Positions 15,406-23,828 of a stretch of 47,835 nucleotides of DNA are shown piece after piece. This stretch comes from Actinomycetes bacterium (lineage in GTDB: Bacteria > Actinomycetota > Thermoleophilia > BMS3ABIN01), in contig JAJYIM010000012.1 in the NCBI GenBank assembly GCA_021790115.1, positions 1 to 47,835 of the forward strand, in the 5' to 3' direction. Positions within the stretch are counted from its first letter, which is position 1. Each line of letters begins with the position of its first letter. Under the pieces are notes generated by a model that searched no databases, was not told where the DNA came from, and worked only from the letters and a program-made list of their open reading frames with translations. A program made the translations under genes and the position numbers.

Positions 15406-16199
15406 CGGCGGCAGTGGCTGGGGAACGGGATCAAGGGCCGGGGCTGGTTGATGCACATGCCCACCTGGACCTATTAGGAGATGCTCTGGCAGCGGTCACA
15501 GAAGCGACTGCGGCCGGGGTCGATAGGATTCTGACAGTTGGCACCGATCTGGCCAGCAGCCGCCTGGCGGTTGAACTCTCGCTGCAGTTTCCGCAGGTAC
15601 TGGCCTGCATTGGCATTCATCCCCATGGCGCCAGATCCGTTGACGAAAGCGCCATTACTGAGCTTGACAGATTGGCGGCGTCCCCCATGGTAGTGGCCAT
15701 CGGAGAAACAGGGCTCGATTTTTACCGCGAGCTGGCGCCGCCCCGCCAGCAGGCCGACGCTTTTCGCCGGCATATCGAGCTGGCGCGGAAAAACTGCCTG
15801 CCGCTGGTCGTTCACACCCGGCAAGCAGCTAGTCAGACGCTTGAGATTCTCGCCTCAGAAGCAGCGGGGCTGACAGTGGTTCTTCACTGTTTTTCCCTTT
15901 ATGAACATGTGCAGGAATGCGCCAATCGTGGCTATTACATGTCGGTTGCCGGGAACGTGACTTACAAGAACGCCGGGCAGTTGCGCCTGTCGGCGAGAGA
16001 AATTCCGCTGCCATTTATCCTCACCGAGACTGATTGCCCTTATCTGACCCCGGTTCCACACCGCGGCAAGACAAACCGGCCTGAGTTTGTCCGCTTTACC
16101 GCCGCTGAAATTGCCCGGTTACGTGGCTTAAGCTGTGAGGATTTGGCCGCGCAAATACTGGCCAATTTCAACTCCGCTTTTAAGTGCCTGCCCCGGTAG
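15402..16199 (+). CDS. TatD-family metal-dependent hydrolase
   Basis: TIM-barrel hydrolase of the TatD DNase family, 265 aa. Metal-binding residues are visible in order: VDAHAHLDL, AIGETGLDFYRE, VVHTRQA, VLHCFS and LTETDCPYLTPVP. Characterised members are Mg-dependent 3'-5' exonucleases acting on DNA or RNA; the cellular role in this organism is not known. Translation starts at TTG 15402, overlapping the metG stop. The first 11 residues before LVDAHAHLD are variable, so an internal start is possible. Confidence 0.93.
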   Translation: MTAAVAGERDQGPGLVDAHAHLDLLGDALAAVTEATAAGVDRILTVGTDLASSRLAVELSLQFPQVLACIGIHPHGARSVDESAITELDRLAASPMVVAIGETGLDFYRELAPPRQQADAFRRHIELARKNCLPLVVHTRQAASQTLEILASEAAGLTVVLHCFSLYEHVQECANRGYYMSVAGNVTYKNAGQLRLSAREIPLPFILTETDCPYLTPVPHRGKTNRPEFVRFTAAEIARLRGLSCEDLAAQILANFNSAFKCLPR

Positions 16200-16358
16200 G
16201 CATATTCTGCTGCGACCGGTCGCGCTACGAATAACCTGCTGAGATAGGCACAGAGCAGCCTGCATTTGTGACAGAGAGCCGCCGGGAAATCGCTTCTCAT
16301 AGTACAGTACAGCCTGCAAATAAGCATATTATCCCAGCATTAGCTTTGCTTATTTGAA

Positions 16359-16376
16359 ACTATCCATTCGGATAGT
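16359..16376. promoter_or_regulatory. Palindrome ACTATCC-N4-GGATAGT, candidate Rrf2 operator
   Basis: Perfect 7-bp inverted repeat with a 4-nt centre, 41 nt upstream of the proposed -35 of the Rrf2-TusA/iscSU operon. Size and symmetry suit a dimeric winged-helix regulator. Assignment to the Rrf2 protein is inference. Confidence 0.45.
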
Positions 16377-16416
16377 AAGGTTTAATGAGAAAAGAAAAGG
16401 GAAAAAGAATAAATTG

Positions 16417-16445
16417 TTGACTCTGGAGGTCTACATTATTAAACT
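16417..16445 (+). promoter_or_regulatory. Candidate sigma-70 promoter of the rrf2-tusA/iscSU operon
   Basis: TTGACT, 17-nt spacer, TAAACT, ending 53 nt before the proposed ATG at 16499. The -35 is strong and the -10 moderate. Confidence 0.5.
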
Positions 16446-16498
16446 GCAGATGGTAACGAATCAAATCAAAACGATTTTGGAAAATTATTTTTCTTAGC

Positions 16499-17230
16499 AT
16501 GCTCATTTCATTAAAAAGCGAGTATGGGTTGCGCGCCCTGATGGATATTGCAGCCGAAGGAAAGAATAGGCCTGTAGGCCGGGCGGGAATCGCCAGGCGT
16601 CAGCAGATTCCGCTTCCGTACCTGACACAGGTGCTGGGGCGCCTTGTTAACGGCGGCCTGTTAAAGAGCACCAGGGGGCCTGCCGGCGGTTATAATTTGA
16701 GCCGCTCGCCGGCCAGTATCAGTTTGCTGCAAGTAATAACGGCGCTCCAGGGGCAGGTTGCTCCGGCAAACTGCGACTCAATCAGGCAGGGAGGCCAGTG
16801 CGGCCGGCTGGAAGGCTGCGGGCTGGCCGGTGTCTGGTCCCGGCTGCAAAGCGCCAGCGAGAGAGTTCTCGAAAAGACAAGCCTGATGGATATCCTATCG
16901 GAAAACGTTAGCGGCAAGGTTTCCCGGCCGATGAGGTCTCATGAAACGGCAGCAGCCGGCGCAGGCCGGCGCGAAGGCGGCAAGCCTTCCACACACAAAA
17001 GGCTGGACTGCATTGGAGATGCATGTCCGCTACCGATCGTTCGAATTGCCAAGGAGATAAGAGAGCTTCGTCCCAGCCAAATCCTGGAGGTATGGGCGGA
17101 TGATGAGGGAGCCAAAGCCGATATTCCGGCCTGGTGCATGGGAACCGGAAACGATTTTCTTGGCCATGAGGCACATGGGCGGCAAATGAAGTTCATGATC
17201 CGCAAAGCGGCATCTGAGGCGGGAGCCTGA
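16499..17230 (+). CDS. Rrf2 (IscR-like) regulator fused to a TusA domain
   Basis: A single 243-aa frame with two domains. Residues 1-135 are an Rrf2 winged helix (LKSEYGLRALMDIA, PLPYLTQVLGRLVNGGLLKSTRG) with cysteines at 92, 101 and 107, the IscR-type cluster region with slightly different spacing (IscR is 92/98/104). After a 30-residue flexible linker, residues 168-237 form a TusA domain with CPLPIVRIAKEI, the reactive Cys at 176, and a second Cys at 213. The frame is open without any frameshift signature. It is the first gene of the iscS-iscU operon. The fusion suggests a regulator that accepts persulfide from IscS directly, or that carries sulfur state to DNA; this is inference. The ribosome site is weak. 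Confidence 0.9.
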   Translation: MLISLKSEYGLRALMDIAAEGKNRPVGRAGIARRQQIPLPYLTQVLGRLVNGGLLKSTRGPAGGYNLSRSPASISLLQVITALQGQVAPANCDSIRQGGQCGRLEGCGLAGVWSRLQSASERVLEKTSLMDILSENVSGKVSRPMRSHETAAAGAGRREGGKPSTHKRLDCIGDACPLPIVRIAKEIRELRPSQILEVWADDEGAKADIPAWCMGTGNDFLGHEAHGRQMKFMIRKAASEAGA

Positions 17231-17253
17231 CAGCAGCGACCCGGAGGGAAGCA

Positions 17254-18495
17254 ATGCAAAAAGCAATTTTTCTTGATAATGCGGCGACGACGCGGACCGG
17301 CGCGGGCGTGGTCAAGGCAATGCAGCCGTGGCTGGAGCAGAACTTCGGCAGCCCGGCCACTTTGTATTCGCTTGGCTCCCAGGCCAAACAGGCCATCGAG
17401 GACGCCAGGCAGAGCCTGGCCGGGCTGATCGGCGCTGAGGCCAAGGATATTTTCTTTACCAGCGGCGCCACCGAGTCCAATAACTGGGCCATCAAGGGTG
17501 TCGCCGAGGCGCTGGCGGAAAAAGGAAGGCATATTATTACGAACCAGGCCGAGCATCATTCCATTCTGATGCCGCTCCGTTATTTGGAAAAAAAGGGCTG
17601 GGATATATCTTATCTGCCGGTTGACGGCGACGGCCTGGTTGATCCCGATGCTATCTCGGCAGCGATTAGGCCTGACACGGTTCTCATCACCACTGTGCAC
17701 GCCAACCATGAGATCGGCACCATCCAGCCGGTTGCCGAGATAGGCCGGATTGCAGCGGAAAAAAAGATCGCCTTTCATGTGAATGCCGCCCAAACTGTCG
17801 GTCATATCCCTGTAGACGTCAACTCCCTTGGCGCGCATTTGCTATCCATTTCCGGGCACAAATTCTACGGCCCCAAGGGCGTGGGAGCCCTTTATCTTAA
17901 GCGGGGCGTTAGAATTACGCCCTTGTTTCATGGCGGCAGCCAGGAAAAGAAGCGCCGCGCCGGCACCCACAATGTGCCCGGCATTGTCGGCATTGGCGAG
18001 GCGGCCCGGATCGCCCGTAACAGCATGGACGCCGAGATTGAGAAACTCAGTGGCCTGCGGGATTACATCTTTGCCTGGGTGGAGAAAAACATTGAAGACA
18101 TCCGCATAAATGGGCACCGTACCCGGCGGCTCCCAAATAATGTCAATTTTTCCCTCGAGGGGATCGAGGGCGAGTCAATCATGCTGTCCTTGTCATATCC
18201 GACGGCTGAAGGGGCGAGGCCGGTTTTCATTTCCACCGGTTCTGCCTGCGTCTCCGGCAACCTGGAGCCGTCTCATATCCTGCTGGCGCTGGGCCTGCCG
18301 GCGGAGTTGGCGCACGGCTCGGTCAGAATCAGCATGGCGAAAGAAGACACCCGGGAAGACATTGACTACGCTCTGGAGGCGATCGCAGCCGTGGCCGAGC
18401 GCCTCAGAAATATGTCTCCCGTTTATAAACGGGGAGACAAGAAATGCACGGCTTTTGACAAATCCGCAGGTTGTGATTGCGAAGCTGCCAGTTAA
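17254..18495 (+). CDS. iscS: Cysteine desulfurase IscS/NifS
   Basis: PLP enzyme that removes sulfur from cysteine as a protein persulfide for Fe-S assembly. The 413-aa protein has LDNAATTRT, TSGATESNNWAI, NQAEHHSILMP, the PLP lysine in SGHKFYGPKG (K203) and the persulfide cysteine in STGSACVSGNLEPSH (C331). Where the family has Asp bound to the PLP pyridine nitrogen (H-x-D-A-x-Q), this one reads FHVNAAQ, with Asn at 177. A 12-residue insertion precedes the catalytic loop, and the C-terminal tail holds three more cysteines (KKCTAFDKSAGCDCEAAS). GGAGGG lies before the ATG. Operon: Rrf2-TusA, iscS, iscU. Confidence 0.94.
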   Translation: MQKAIFLDNAATTRTGAGVVKAMQPWLEQNFGSPATLYSLGSQAKQAIEDARQSLAGLIGAEAKDIFFTSGATESNNWAIKGVAEALAEKGRHIITNQAEHHSILMPLRYLEKKGWDISYLPVDGDGLVDPDAISAAIRPDTVLITTVHANHEIGTIQPVAEIGRIAAEKKIAFHVNAAQTVGHIPVDVNSLGAHLLSISGHKFYGPKGVGALYLKRGVRITPLFHGGSQEKKRRAGTHNVPGIVGIGEAARIARNSMDAEIEKLSGLRDYIFAWVEKNIEDIRINGHRTRRLPNNVNFSLEGIEGESIMLSLSYPTAEGARPVFISTGSACVSGNLEPSHILLALGLPAELAHGSVRISMAKEDTREDIDYALEAIAAVAERLRNMSPVYKRGDKKCTAFDKSAGCDCEAAS

Positions 18496-18524
18496 CCGGT
18501 CATTCAGTCAACAGGGAGGATAAT

Positions 18525-18902
18525 ATGTATTCAGAAAAGGTAATGGACCATTTTCAAAATCCCCGCAACATGGGCGAAGTTGAAAACCCGGACGGAGTGG
18601 GGGAAGTGGGAAATCCGCAGTGCGGCGACGTCATGCGCATCACGATCAAAGTCGATGAGAAAGAGGACCGCATTGAGGACGTGAAATTCAAGACGCTGGG
18701 ATGCGGCGCCGCCATCGCCACCAGCAGCATGGTCACCGAGCTTGCCAAGGGAAAGCGCCTGGACGAAGCCGAGGAGATTTCCAAGAAGGTTGTGGCCGAT
18801 GCCCTGGGCGGCCTGCCGCCGCAAAAAATGCATTGCTCCAACCTGGCGTCCGATGGCCTCAAGAAAGCTATCGAGGACTACCGCTCCCGCCATGGCAACT
18901 AG
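18525..18902 (+). CDS. iscU: Iron-sulfur scaffold IscU
   Basis: Scaffold on which IscS-derived sulfur and iron form an Fe-S cluster. 125 aa, starting MYSEKVMDHFQNPRNMG. The cluster ligands are all present: Cys33 and Asp35 in NPQCGDVM, Cys60 in LGCGAAIATSSM, His103 and Cys104 in KMHCSNLA. The ORF in the track begins 16 codons earlier in the end of iscS, but ACAGGGAGG precedes the ATG at 18525. No hscA, hscB or ferredoxin follows, so the operon is the minimal Firmicutes-like isc set. Confidence 0.96.
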   Translation: MYSEKVMDHFQNPRNMGEVENPDGVGEVGNPQCGDVMRITIKVDEKEDRIEDVKFKTLGCGAAIATSSMVTELAKGKRLDEAEEISKKVVADALGGLPPQKMHCSNLASDGLKKAIEDYRSRHGN

Positions 18903-18983
18903 AGCCTCTTTTTTCCTCAATTCAACGCAATAACCTCCCGGCGCAGGCTTGGCAAATAAATTGCCAGTCCTGAGTTGTTTCTA

Positions 18984-19164
18984 AGAATCTATCTCAAAAG
19001 GCATCTTCTGCTGCTGCCGGCTGCAAAGGCGATGGGCTGCGTCCTCGGAGCAAAAAGTCCTCGACGTACCGCAGCGGGTACGACTGCGGGCTTTTTACTC
19101 CTGCGTCCTTGCCCATCGCCTTTTCGCTCGGCCTCGCAACGAACAGCCTTTTGAGATAGATTCT
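18984..19164. repeat. Long palindromic element, 19-bp terminal inverted repeats
   Basis: Ends are perfect inverted repeats, AGAATCTATCTCAAAAGGC and GCCTTTTGAGATAGATTCT. Inside is a second, nearly continuous inverted repeat (AAAGGCGATGGGC ... GCCCATCGCCTTT, and GCAAAAAGTCC / GGGCTTTTTAC), so the 181-bp element could fold as one long hairpin. No coding capacity. It is the longest copy of the family in this window and lies between iscU and the HD-GYP gene. Confidence 0.9.
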
Positions 19165-19211
19165 AAAGCCTTCCCGCCCGCGGGCCGATGACGATAATGC
19201 CGAGCGGGGGT

Positions 19212-19234
19212 GGGTGTTTTTCCTTAAAACACCC
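19212..19234 (+). other. Perfect 9-bp hairpin in the HD-GYP leader
   Basis: GGGTGTTTT-TCCTT-AAAACACCC, 17 nt before the preferred ATG at 19251. No T-tract follows, so not a terminator. It would be inside the coding region if the upstream ATG at 19188 were used. Confidence 0.6.
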
Positions 19235-19250
19235 GAAAAGCTTGGGGCGG

Positions 19251-21716
19251 ATGAGCTTAAAACTTAAACCTCACATGGGCTTGCGGGGCAAGCTGTTCAT
19301 TACTGTGGGAGCGGTCGTGCTCCTCATCGCTGCCATTCTTACCCTTTATTCATCGGAATACCTGAAGCAGACGATCGATCAGGAATATCGTCATCGGGCG
19401 GAATCGATCGCCGGATTTTTTGAAGTTGCGATGGATAATATGGAAGGGCAGCCCATGAACGAGTCAATGCAGAATCATATCGACTCGCTCATGTTGCATA
19501 ACCAGGACGTTCAGAAGATCAACATCTACGCGCCCGTCAGTGGCACTGTCCGGGATATTGCCAGCAGCGACCATGGCCAGGTGGGCAAGCTTGCCGATGA
19601 AGATGACGCGGCTCCCTTAAGTGGCAGTGGCACGATGTTTACAGATACGAAGGCGGGTAATGATAAGCCAGCTGCCTCGGCAACCGGCGGCGTTGCCGGC
19701 CCTCCGGGGACAAACAACAGCTCGGATATGGTGGCGCCTCTGCCCGAGAACGCCGTTGAAATGATTTCACCACTGCATGATGCAAAAGGCAATGTCGTTG
19801 CTTCAATCGGCGTCTACCTCAACACGGCCCCCCGGGACAGCCTTATCCGTTCTCAGCAAATCCGTTTTGGCCTGATCACTAACCTGGGATTGCTGGCGCT
19901 GCTGGGACTGTTTTATTTTTCATTCAACCGTTTTCTGCTCCGTCCCGTGCGTCAGTTGACGAAAGCGACAAAACTGATAAGCGAGCGGCAATATGATGAA
20001 CCGTTAAATATAAGCCGCCGGGACGAGATTGGCGACCTGGCGCTGGCGGTTAAAAACCTCTCTTCATCACTGAAGTCGCGGGATGAGGAAGTAGGTCTGC
20101 TGCTGGATGCCAGCGCTTCGGTCTCGGCGACGCTTTCTGTTGACAAGATATTACAGACGTTGTGTGACAAGATCGCCGCCTCCCGCATGGTGACGTACTG
20201 CCGTGTTTCCTTGCTTGATCCCAAAAGCGGCATGCTTGTCATCAAGGCTGCCTCCGCCGCGCGGCGGATCGACTGGGACTACCAGGTTGGCGACACGCTC
20301 AAGCTGGATGACGCACGTTATCACTACAAGGTGCTTAACTGCGGTAACCTGATTGTGCTTCGCAGGGATGGAATTCCTGCTGCAGATCATGGCGGGAAAT
20401 GGGACTGGGTTTTGACGCCGGACACCCAGTCGGCCTTGTTGCTGCCGCTCTGGGCTGGCGATGAGATTGTTGGCGTGGTTGCTCTGGGCGAGGTGAGGTC
20501 CTGGAAGCGCGCTACTTTCTCGAGCAAAAAGACAGAGTTTTACCGGACACTGGTAAACCAGGCCGCCGCCGCAATTGATAACGCTCGCCTCTATGAAAAA
20601 GCTGAATGGCACGTCCGGGAGCTTTCCGCCATGCATAATATCAGCCAGGCGCTTACCTCGACGCTAAACTATCAGGAAGTTATCAACGCGGTGGCGCAAA
20701 AGGTGGGCAGCCTGTTTGGAGCGCAGTTTGCTTCCGTGCTTTTGCCCGATGAGAACCGCTGCAACTTGAAGATTGTGGCAAGTTTTAATCTCTCAAGCGA
20801 GTACATCTGGGCGATCAATAAAAAGCGGCGCATGCCCCTGGGGATTGGTCCGGTTGGGAAGGCGTTTAGCGAGCGCAAGCCATTCATAGTCGAAGACGTT
20901 TCTTTGGACCGCGGCTACGAGCAGTGGAAACATATCGCCTCGATGCAGGGATACGCTGCGTTGATAGCACTGCCTTTGATTGCCAAGGATGAAAGCATCG
21001 GCGTCATCTGCATTTATTTCGCCGAGCCGCGCAAGTTTAAGAAGCCCGAGATTGATCTGCTGGCAACTTCCGCAAATGAATCTGCGGTTGCAATTGAGAA
21101 CGCGCGCATTTACAAAGATCTGCAAGAGGCCTTCGTTGGCACGATCAGGTCGCTGGCCGAGACCATTGACGCTAAGGATCCTTATACCCGCGGTCATTCG
21201 GAGCGGGTCTCGCTTTATGCCGAGGTCATTGGCAGGGGGCTGGCGCTGGAAAGCGATGAGCTGAAGACCATCCGGTATGCCGGTTATCTTCACGATATTG
21301 GCAAGATTGGCATACCAGATGCTATTTTGGCCAAGCCGGGCAAGCTTTCCCTGGAGGAATTTAATATCATTAAAAAACATCCGGTTCGTAGCGAGCGCAT
21401 TCTTGAGCCGGTCAGTTTCCCGTACCAGGTTCAGACCATCGTCCGGCATCACCATGAGCGCTTTGACGGCAAGGGCTACCCTGACGGCCTCGCCGGGGAA
21501 GAGATTCCGCTGGGCGCCAGGATTCTGCTGGTGGCGGACGCCTATGAGTCCATGACGTCTGACCGCCCCTACCGCAGGGCGCTCACTGCCGAGCGGGCTT
21601 TGCGTGAACTGGACATCAACAAAGGCACTCAGTTTGATCCCAGGATTGTGGATGTTTTTGTCAATGTCATTATGGCCGGAAATGTTTACCAGCGGCAGAT
21701 GAAAATGGGCGCATAA
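19251..21716 (+). CDS. Membrane HAMP-GAF-GAF-HD-GYP c-di-GMP phosphodiesterase
   Basis: Sensor phosphodiesterase of about 821 aa that would hydrolyse cyclic di-GMP. The order is TM1 (residues 10-33), an extracytoplasmic sensor region with a low-complexity Ser/Gly/Ala stretch, TM2 (about 203-225), HAMP (to about 280, RRDEIGDLALAV), GAF1 (about 290-440), GAF2 (about 465-620) and HD-GYP (about 625-800). Catalytic residues are intact: GHSERVSLYAE, YLHDIGKIGIPD, KKHPVRSERIL and HHHERFDGKGYPDGL. The track ORF starts at 19188; I prefer ATG 19251, where GGGGCGG precedes and the sequence leads directly into the first helix. A GGDEF cyclase gene is at 27639-28664. Confidence 0.93.
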   Translation: MSLKLKPHMGLRGKLFITVGAVVLLIAAILTLYSSEYLKQTIDQEYRHRAESIAGFFEVAMDNMEGQPMNESMQNHIDSLMLHNQDVQKINIYAPVSGTVRDIASSDHGQVGKLADEDDAAPLSGSGTMFTDTKAGNDKPAASATGGVAGPPGTNNSSDMVAPLPENAVEMISPLHDAKGNVVASIGVYLNTAPRDSLIRSQQIRFGLITNLGLLALLGLFYFSFNRFLLRPVRQLTKATKLISERQYDEPLNISRRDEIGDLALAVKNLSSSLKSRDEEVGLLLDASASVSATLSVDKILQTLCDKIAASRMVTYCRVSLLDPKSGMLVIKAASAARRIDWDYQVGDTLKLDDARYHYKVLNCGNLIVLRRDGIPAADHGGKWDWVLTPDTQSALLLPLWAGDEIVGVVALGEVRSWKRATFSSKKTEFYRTLVNQAAAAIDNARLYEKAEWHVRELSAMHNISQALTSTLNYQEVINAVAQKVGSLFGAQFASVLLPDENRCNLKIVASFNLSSEYIWAINKKRRMPLGIGPVGKAFSERKPFIVEDVSLDRGYEQWKHIASMQGYAALIALPLIAKDESIGVICIYFAEPRKFKKPEIDLLATSANESAVAIENARIYKDLQEAFVGTIRSLAETIDAKDPYTRGHSERVSLYAEVIGRGLALESDELKTIRYAGYLHDIGKIGIPDAILAKPGKLSLEEFNIIKKHPVRSERILEPVSFPYQVQTIVRHHHERFDGKGYPDGLAGEEIPLGARILLVADAYESMTSDRPYRRALTAERALRELDINKGTQFDPRIVDVFVNVIMAGNVYQRQMKMGA

Positions 21717-21830
21717 ATTCCTGCTTCAGATTGCCCCAGCAGGCCAAAGTTAGGGCGTGCCTGCATTTCAGGCCGGCGGCGCGCCGGCCGATATCATTAT
21801 TGTCAGGTTTCCTTTCTCCCTTTTTGACAG

Positions 21831-22529
21831 ATGATACTCTGGGGCAAGATAAGCCACTTTTCCGTGTTCATGGTGCTGCAATTGCTCGCCAGCGATCACA
21901 AGTCCGGATTGCTGGAGTTGGAAGACAGTGAGGAGCAGTCAACTATCTATCTGAGCGACGGTCTTGTCGATGCCGTCTCGGTGCCCCGCTCCGATCACCT
22001 GCTGGGCGCCAAGTTGGTAAAAGCAGGTCATATGTCGCAGCCGGATCTAAGAAAGACAATCCTCGCCGCCGCTTTAAAAGATAACAAGCGTGAGTTTTTG
22101 GGACTGACGCTGATGAAGAGCGGGCTGGTCGCTCCAGAGCTGATAGCCAGGACAATTGCCGAGCAGGCATATGACAATACGCTTGAGTTGTCAAACTGGA
22201 TCGAGGGAACTTTCAAGTTTATAATTCCCCGCCAGCCAGCCGTTTTTATTGCATCACCGCGGATCAATGTCCAGCAGTTGCTGCTGGAGACAAGCAGGAG
22301 GCTTGACGAGGGTCAACGCCCCAGCCGGAAAAAAGCGGTTCTTCCCGGGGATGACCTTTGTACCGCCTGTTCGGCTAATTGCACTAAAGAACAGAAGAAC
22401 AAATATCTCAAGGACGGCATTTGCCTGTGGCGCAACATGTCAGTCGTGGTCCGCGAATCGATTTTTTCCCCGGATAAGCCCCGCCTTAACGAGGACAGGG
22501 AGCGGCTGATTGATCTTCCTTTCCTCTAG
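21831..22529 (+). CDS. DUF4388 (PATAN-like) protein with Cys-rich tail
   Basis: A 232-aa cytoplasmic protein. Residues 1-110 match the DUF4388 pattern (KISHFSVFMVLQLLASDHKSGLLELED ... IYLSDGLVDAVSV), a domain found in signalling proteins, often with response regulators. The middle is helical. Residues 180-205 contain four cysteines (CTACSANCTKEQKNKYLKDGIC), possibly a metal site. The gene follows the HD-GYP phosphodiesterase by 114 nt, so a shared signalling role is plausible. No Shine-Dalgarno sequence is visible before the ATG, and TTGACA lies just before it. Function unknown. Confidence 0.78.
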   Translation: MILWGKISHFSVFMVLQLLASDHKSGLLELEDSEEQSTIYLSDGLVDAVSVPRSDHLLGAKLVKAGHMSQPDLRKTILAAALKDNKREFLGLTLMKSGLVAPELIARTIAEQAYDNTLELSNWIEGTFKFIIPRQPAVFIASPRINVQQLLLETSRRLDEGQRPSRKKAVLPGDDLCTACSANCTKEQKNKYLKDGICLWRNMSVVVRESIFSPDKPRLNEDRERLIDLPFL

Positions 22530-22596
22530 CAGCGCCTCGCTACAAACAATTTTTTGCGGTAGACTCTACTGAGACTGGGACTGCCTCGGGCAATTC

Positions 22597-23613
22597 ATGA
22601 TTCCCCTCAAGCGCATATTGATACTGGCGGCGATCATTTTTTTGATCGTCATCGCAGGCACAGCCGGTTTTATGCTTGTGGAGGGCTACGGTGTCATTGA
22701 CGCTTTTTTTACGACCGTTGTCCTAATCTCCACGGTGGGAATGGGAACGGCGCCGGCCTCGGTGGGGGGAAAGCTGCTGGCGGTAGCATTGATCGCCGGG
22801 GGTGTGGGAACCCTGATTTATGCTTTCAGCACAGTGATTGAGTTTTTTATGGCTGGTTACCTGGGTGAGATGTTGGGGGAGCGCAGTATGAGCAAAAAGA
22901 TATCGGAACTTGAGAATCATTATCTTGTTTGTGGCTTCGGCCGCGTGGGAGAACAGGTGGCCCGTGAATTCACCCGGGCAGGCGAGCCATTCGTGGTGAT
23001 AGATTCAAACCCGGAGAGCATTGCCCGTTGCAAGGCCCATGGCATTCTCTTCCTGGAAGGAAATGCCGCCGATGATGAAATTCTTGTCCGGGCGGGGCTG
23101 AAGCGGGCCAGAGGGCTGGTGGCCTGCGTTGACTCTGATGCCGATAATGTTTTTGTCACGCTGTCGGCAAGAGTGTTGTCCCCTCAATTATGGATCGTAG
23201 CCCGCGCCAACAGGGAAGAGTCATACGGCAAGTTGGAAAAAGCGGGCGCCAACAAGGTCATTTCTCCTTACGCCATCGGTGGCCGGGAAATGGCCACGCT
23301 GATGCTGAAGCCGATTGTCAGCGACTACCTTGATGTGGTCACCGGCGGCGGGGAGCTTGAGCTGCGGGTGGAAGAATTTACAATGCCGGCCAGTTCTCCG
23401 GCGATTGGCAAAAGCATTGTCGACCTGCAGATCCGCCAGACAACCGGAGCGATTGTGCTGGCGGTGAGAAAACCAGGCGGAAAATTTGACACAAATCCGG
23501 ATCCGGAAACCACGCTGGCTGAAAAAGACGTCCTCATCACTGTGGGCACACCGGCGGAGATACATTCGCTGGAGCAGCTGTTTGCGCCCACTGGCGCCTC
23601 CCCAGTAAGTTGA
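22597..23613 (+). CDS. Two-TM potassium channel with RCK (TrkA-N/TrkA-C) domains
   Basis: MthK-like ion channel of 338 aa: TM1 about residues 8-28, pore loop 33-50, TM2 57-82, RCK nucleotide-binding domain from about 108 (NHYLVCGFGRVGEQVAREF, FVVIDSNPES) and a TrkA-C domain from about 245. The filter reads STVGMGT; the family norm is TVGYG or TVGFG, so the aromatic is replaced by Met. Potassium selectivity therefore needs care. It would be gated by ligand binding to the RCK domain. It overlaps the next gene by 4 nt (AAGTTGACAAG). Confidence 0.9.
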   Translation: MIPLKRILILAAIIFLIVIAGTAGFMLVEGYGVIDAFFTTVVLISTVGMGTAPASVGGKLLAVALIAGGVGTLIYAFSTVIEFFMAGYLGEMLGERSMSKKISELENHYLVCGFGRVGEQVAREFTRAGEPFVVIDSNPESIARCKAHGILFLEGNAADDEILVRAGLKRARGLVACVDSDADNVFVTLSARVLSPQLWIVARANREESYGKLEKAGANKVISPYAIGGREMATLMLKPIVSDYLDVVTGGGELELRVEEFTMPASSPAIGKSIVDLQIRQTTGAIVLAVRKPGGKFDTNPDPETTLAEKDVLITVGTPAEIHSLEQLFAPTGASPVS

Positions 23614-23828
23614 CAAGAAAGATTGATTTTTACCTCGATCGCTTCGAAGGCTCCTTTGCCGTGCTGCTTGCCGGCGGCGCGCAGCTTGATTTCCCCCGCA
23701 GTTTGCTTCCCGCAGATGCCAGGGAGGGTGATTTTATCACTTTTCTGATAGAAGTTAACAAAAACAAGACGCGCAAAAACGCAGATGAAATTGGTCGGCT
23801 GCGGCAGAATCTTGACGGGGGAAGCTGA
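23610..23828 (+). CDS. DUF3006 family protein
   Basis: A 72-aa protein of the DUF3006 family, of unknown function (IDFYLDRFEGSFAVLLAGG ... LDFPRSLLPADAREGDFITF). These proteins have an OB-like or SH3-like small fold and are often found near metallo-beta-lactamase or replication genes in Gram-positives. Starts at TTG 23610, overlapping the channel stop, and its TGA overlaps the argS ATG (CTGATGG), so all three are translationally coupled. Confidence 0.85.
   Translation: MTRKIDFYLDRFEGSFAVLLAGGAQLDFPRSLLPADAREGDFITFLIEVNKNKTRKNADEIGRLRQNLDGGS

Larger units (their letters stand above)
16200..16498. other. Intergenic region ahead of the isc operon
   Basis: No gene is visible here. The left part (16200-16320) has GCGACCGGTCGC palindrome-like sequence and a CTGCTGAGATAGG segment faintly like the dispersed repeat. 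The right part is AT-rich and contains the palindrome at 16359 and the promoter at 16417. Confidence 0.5.
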
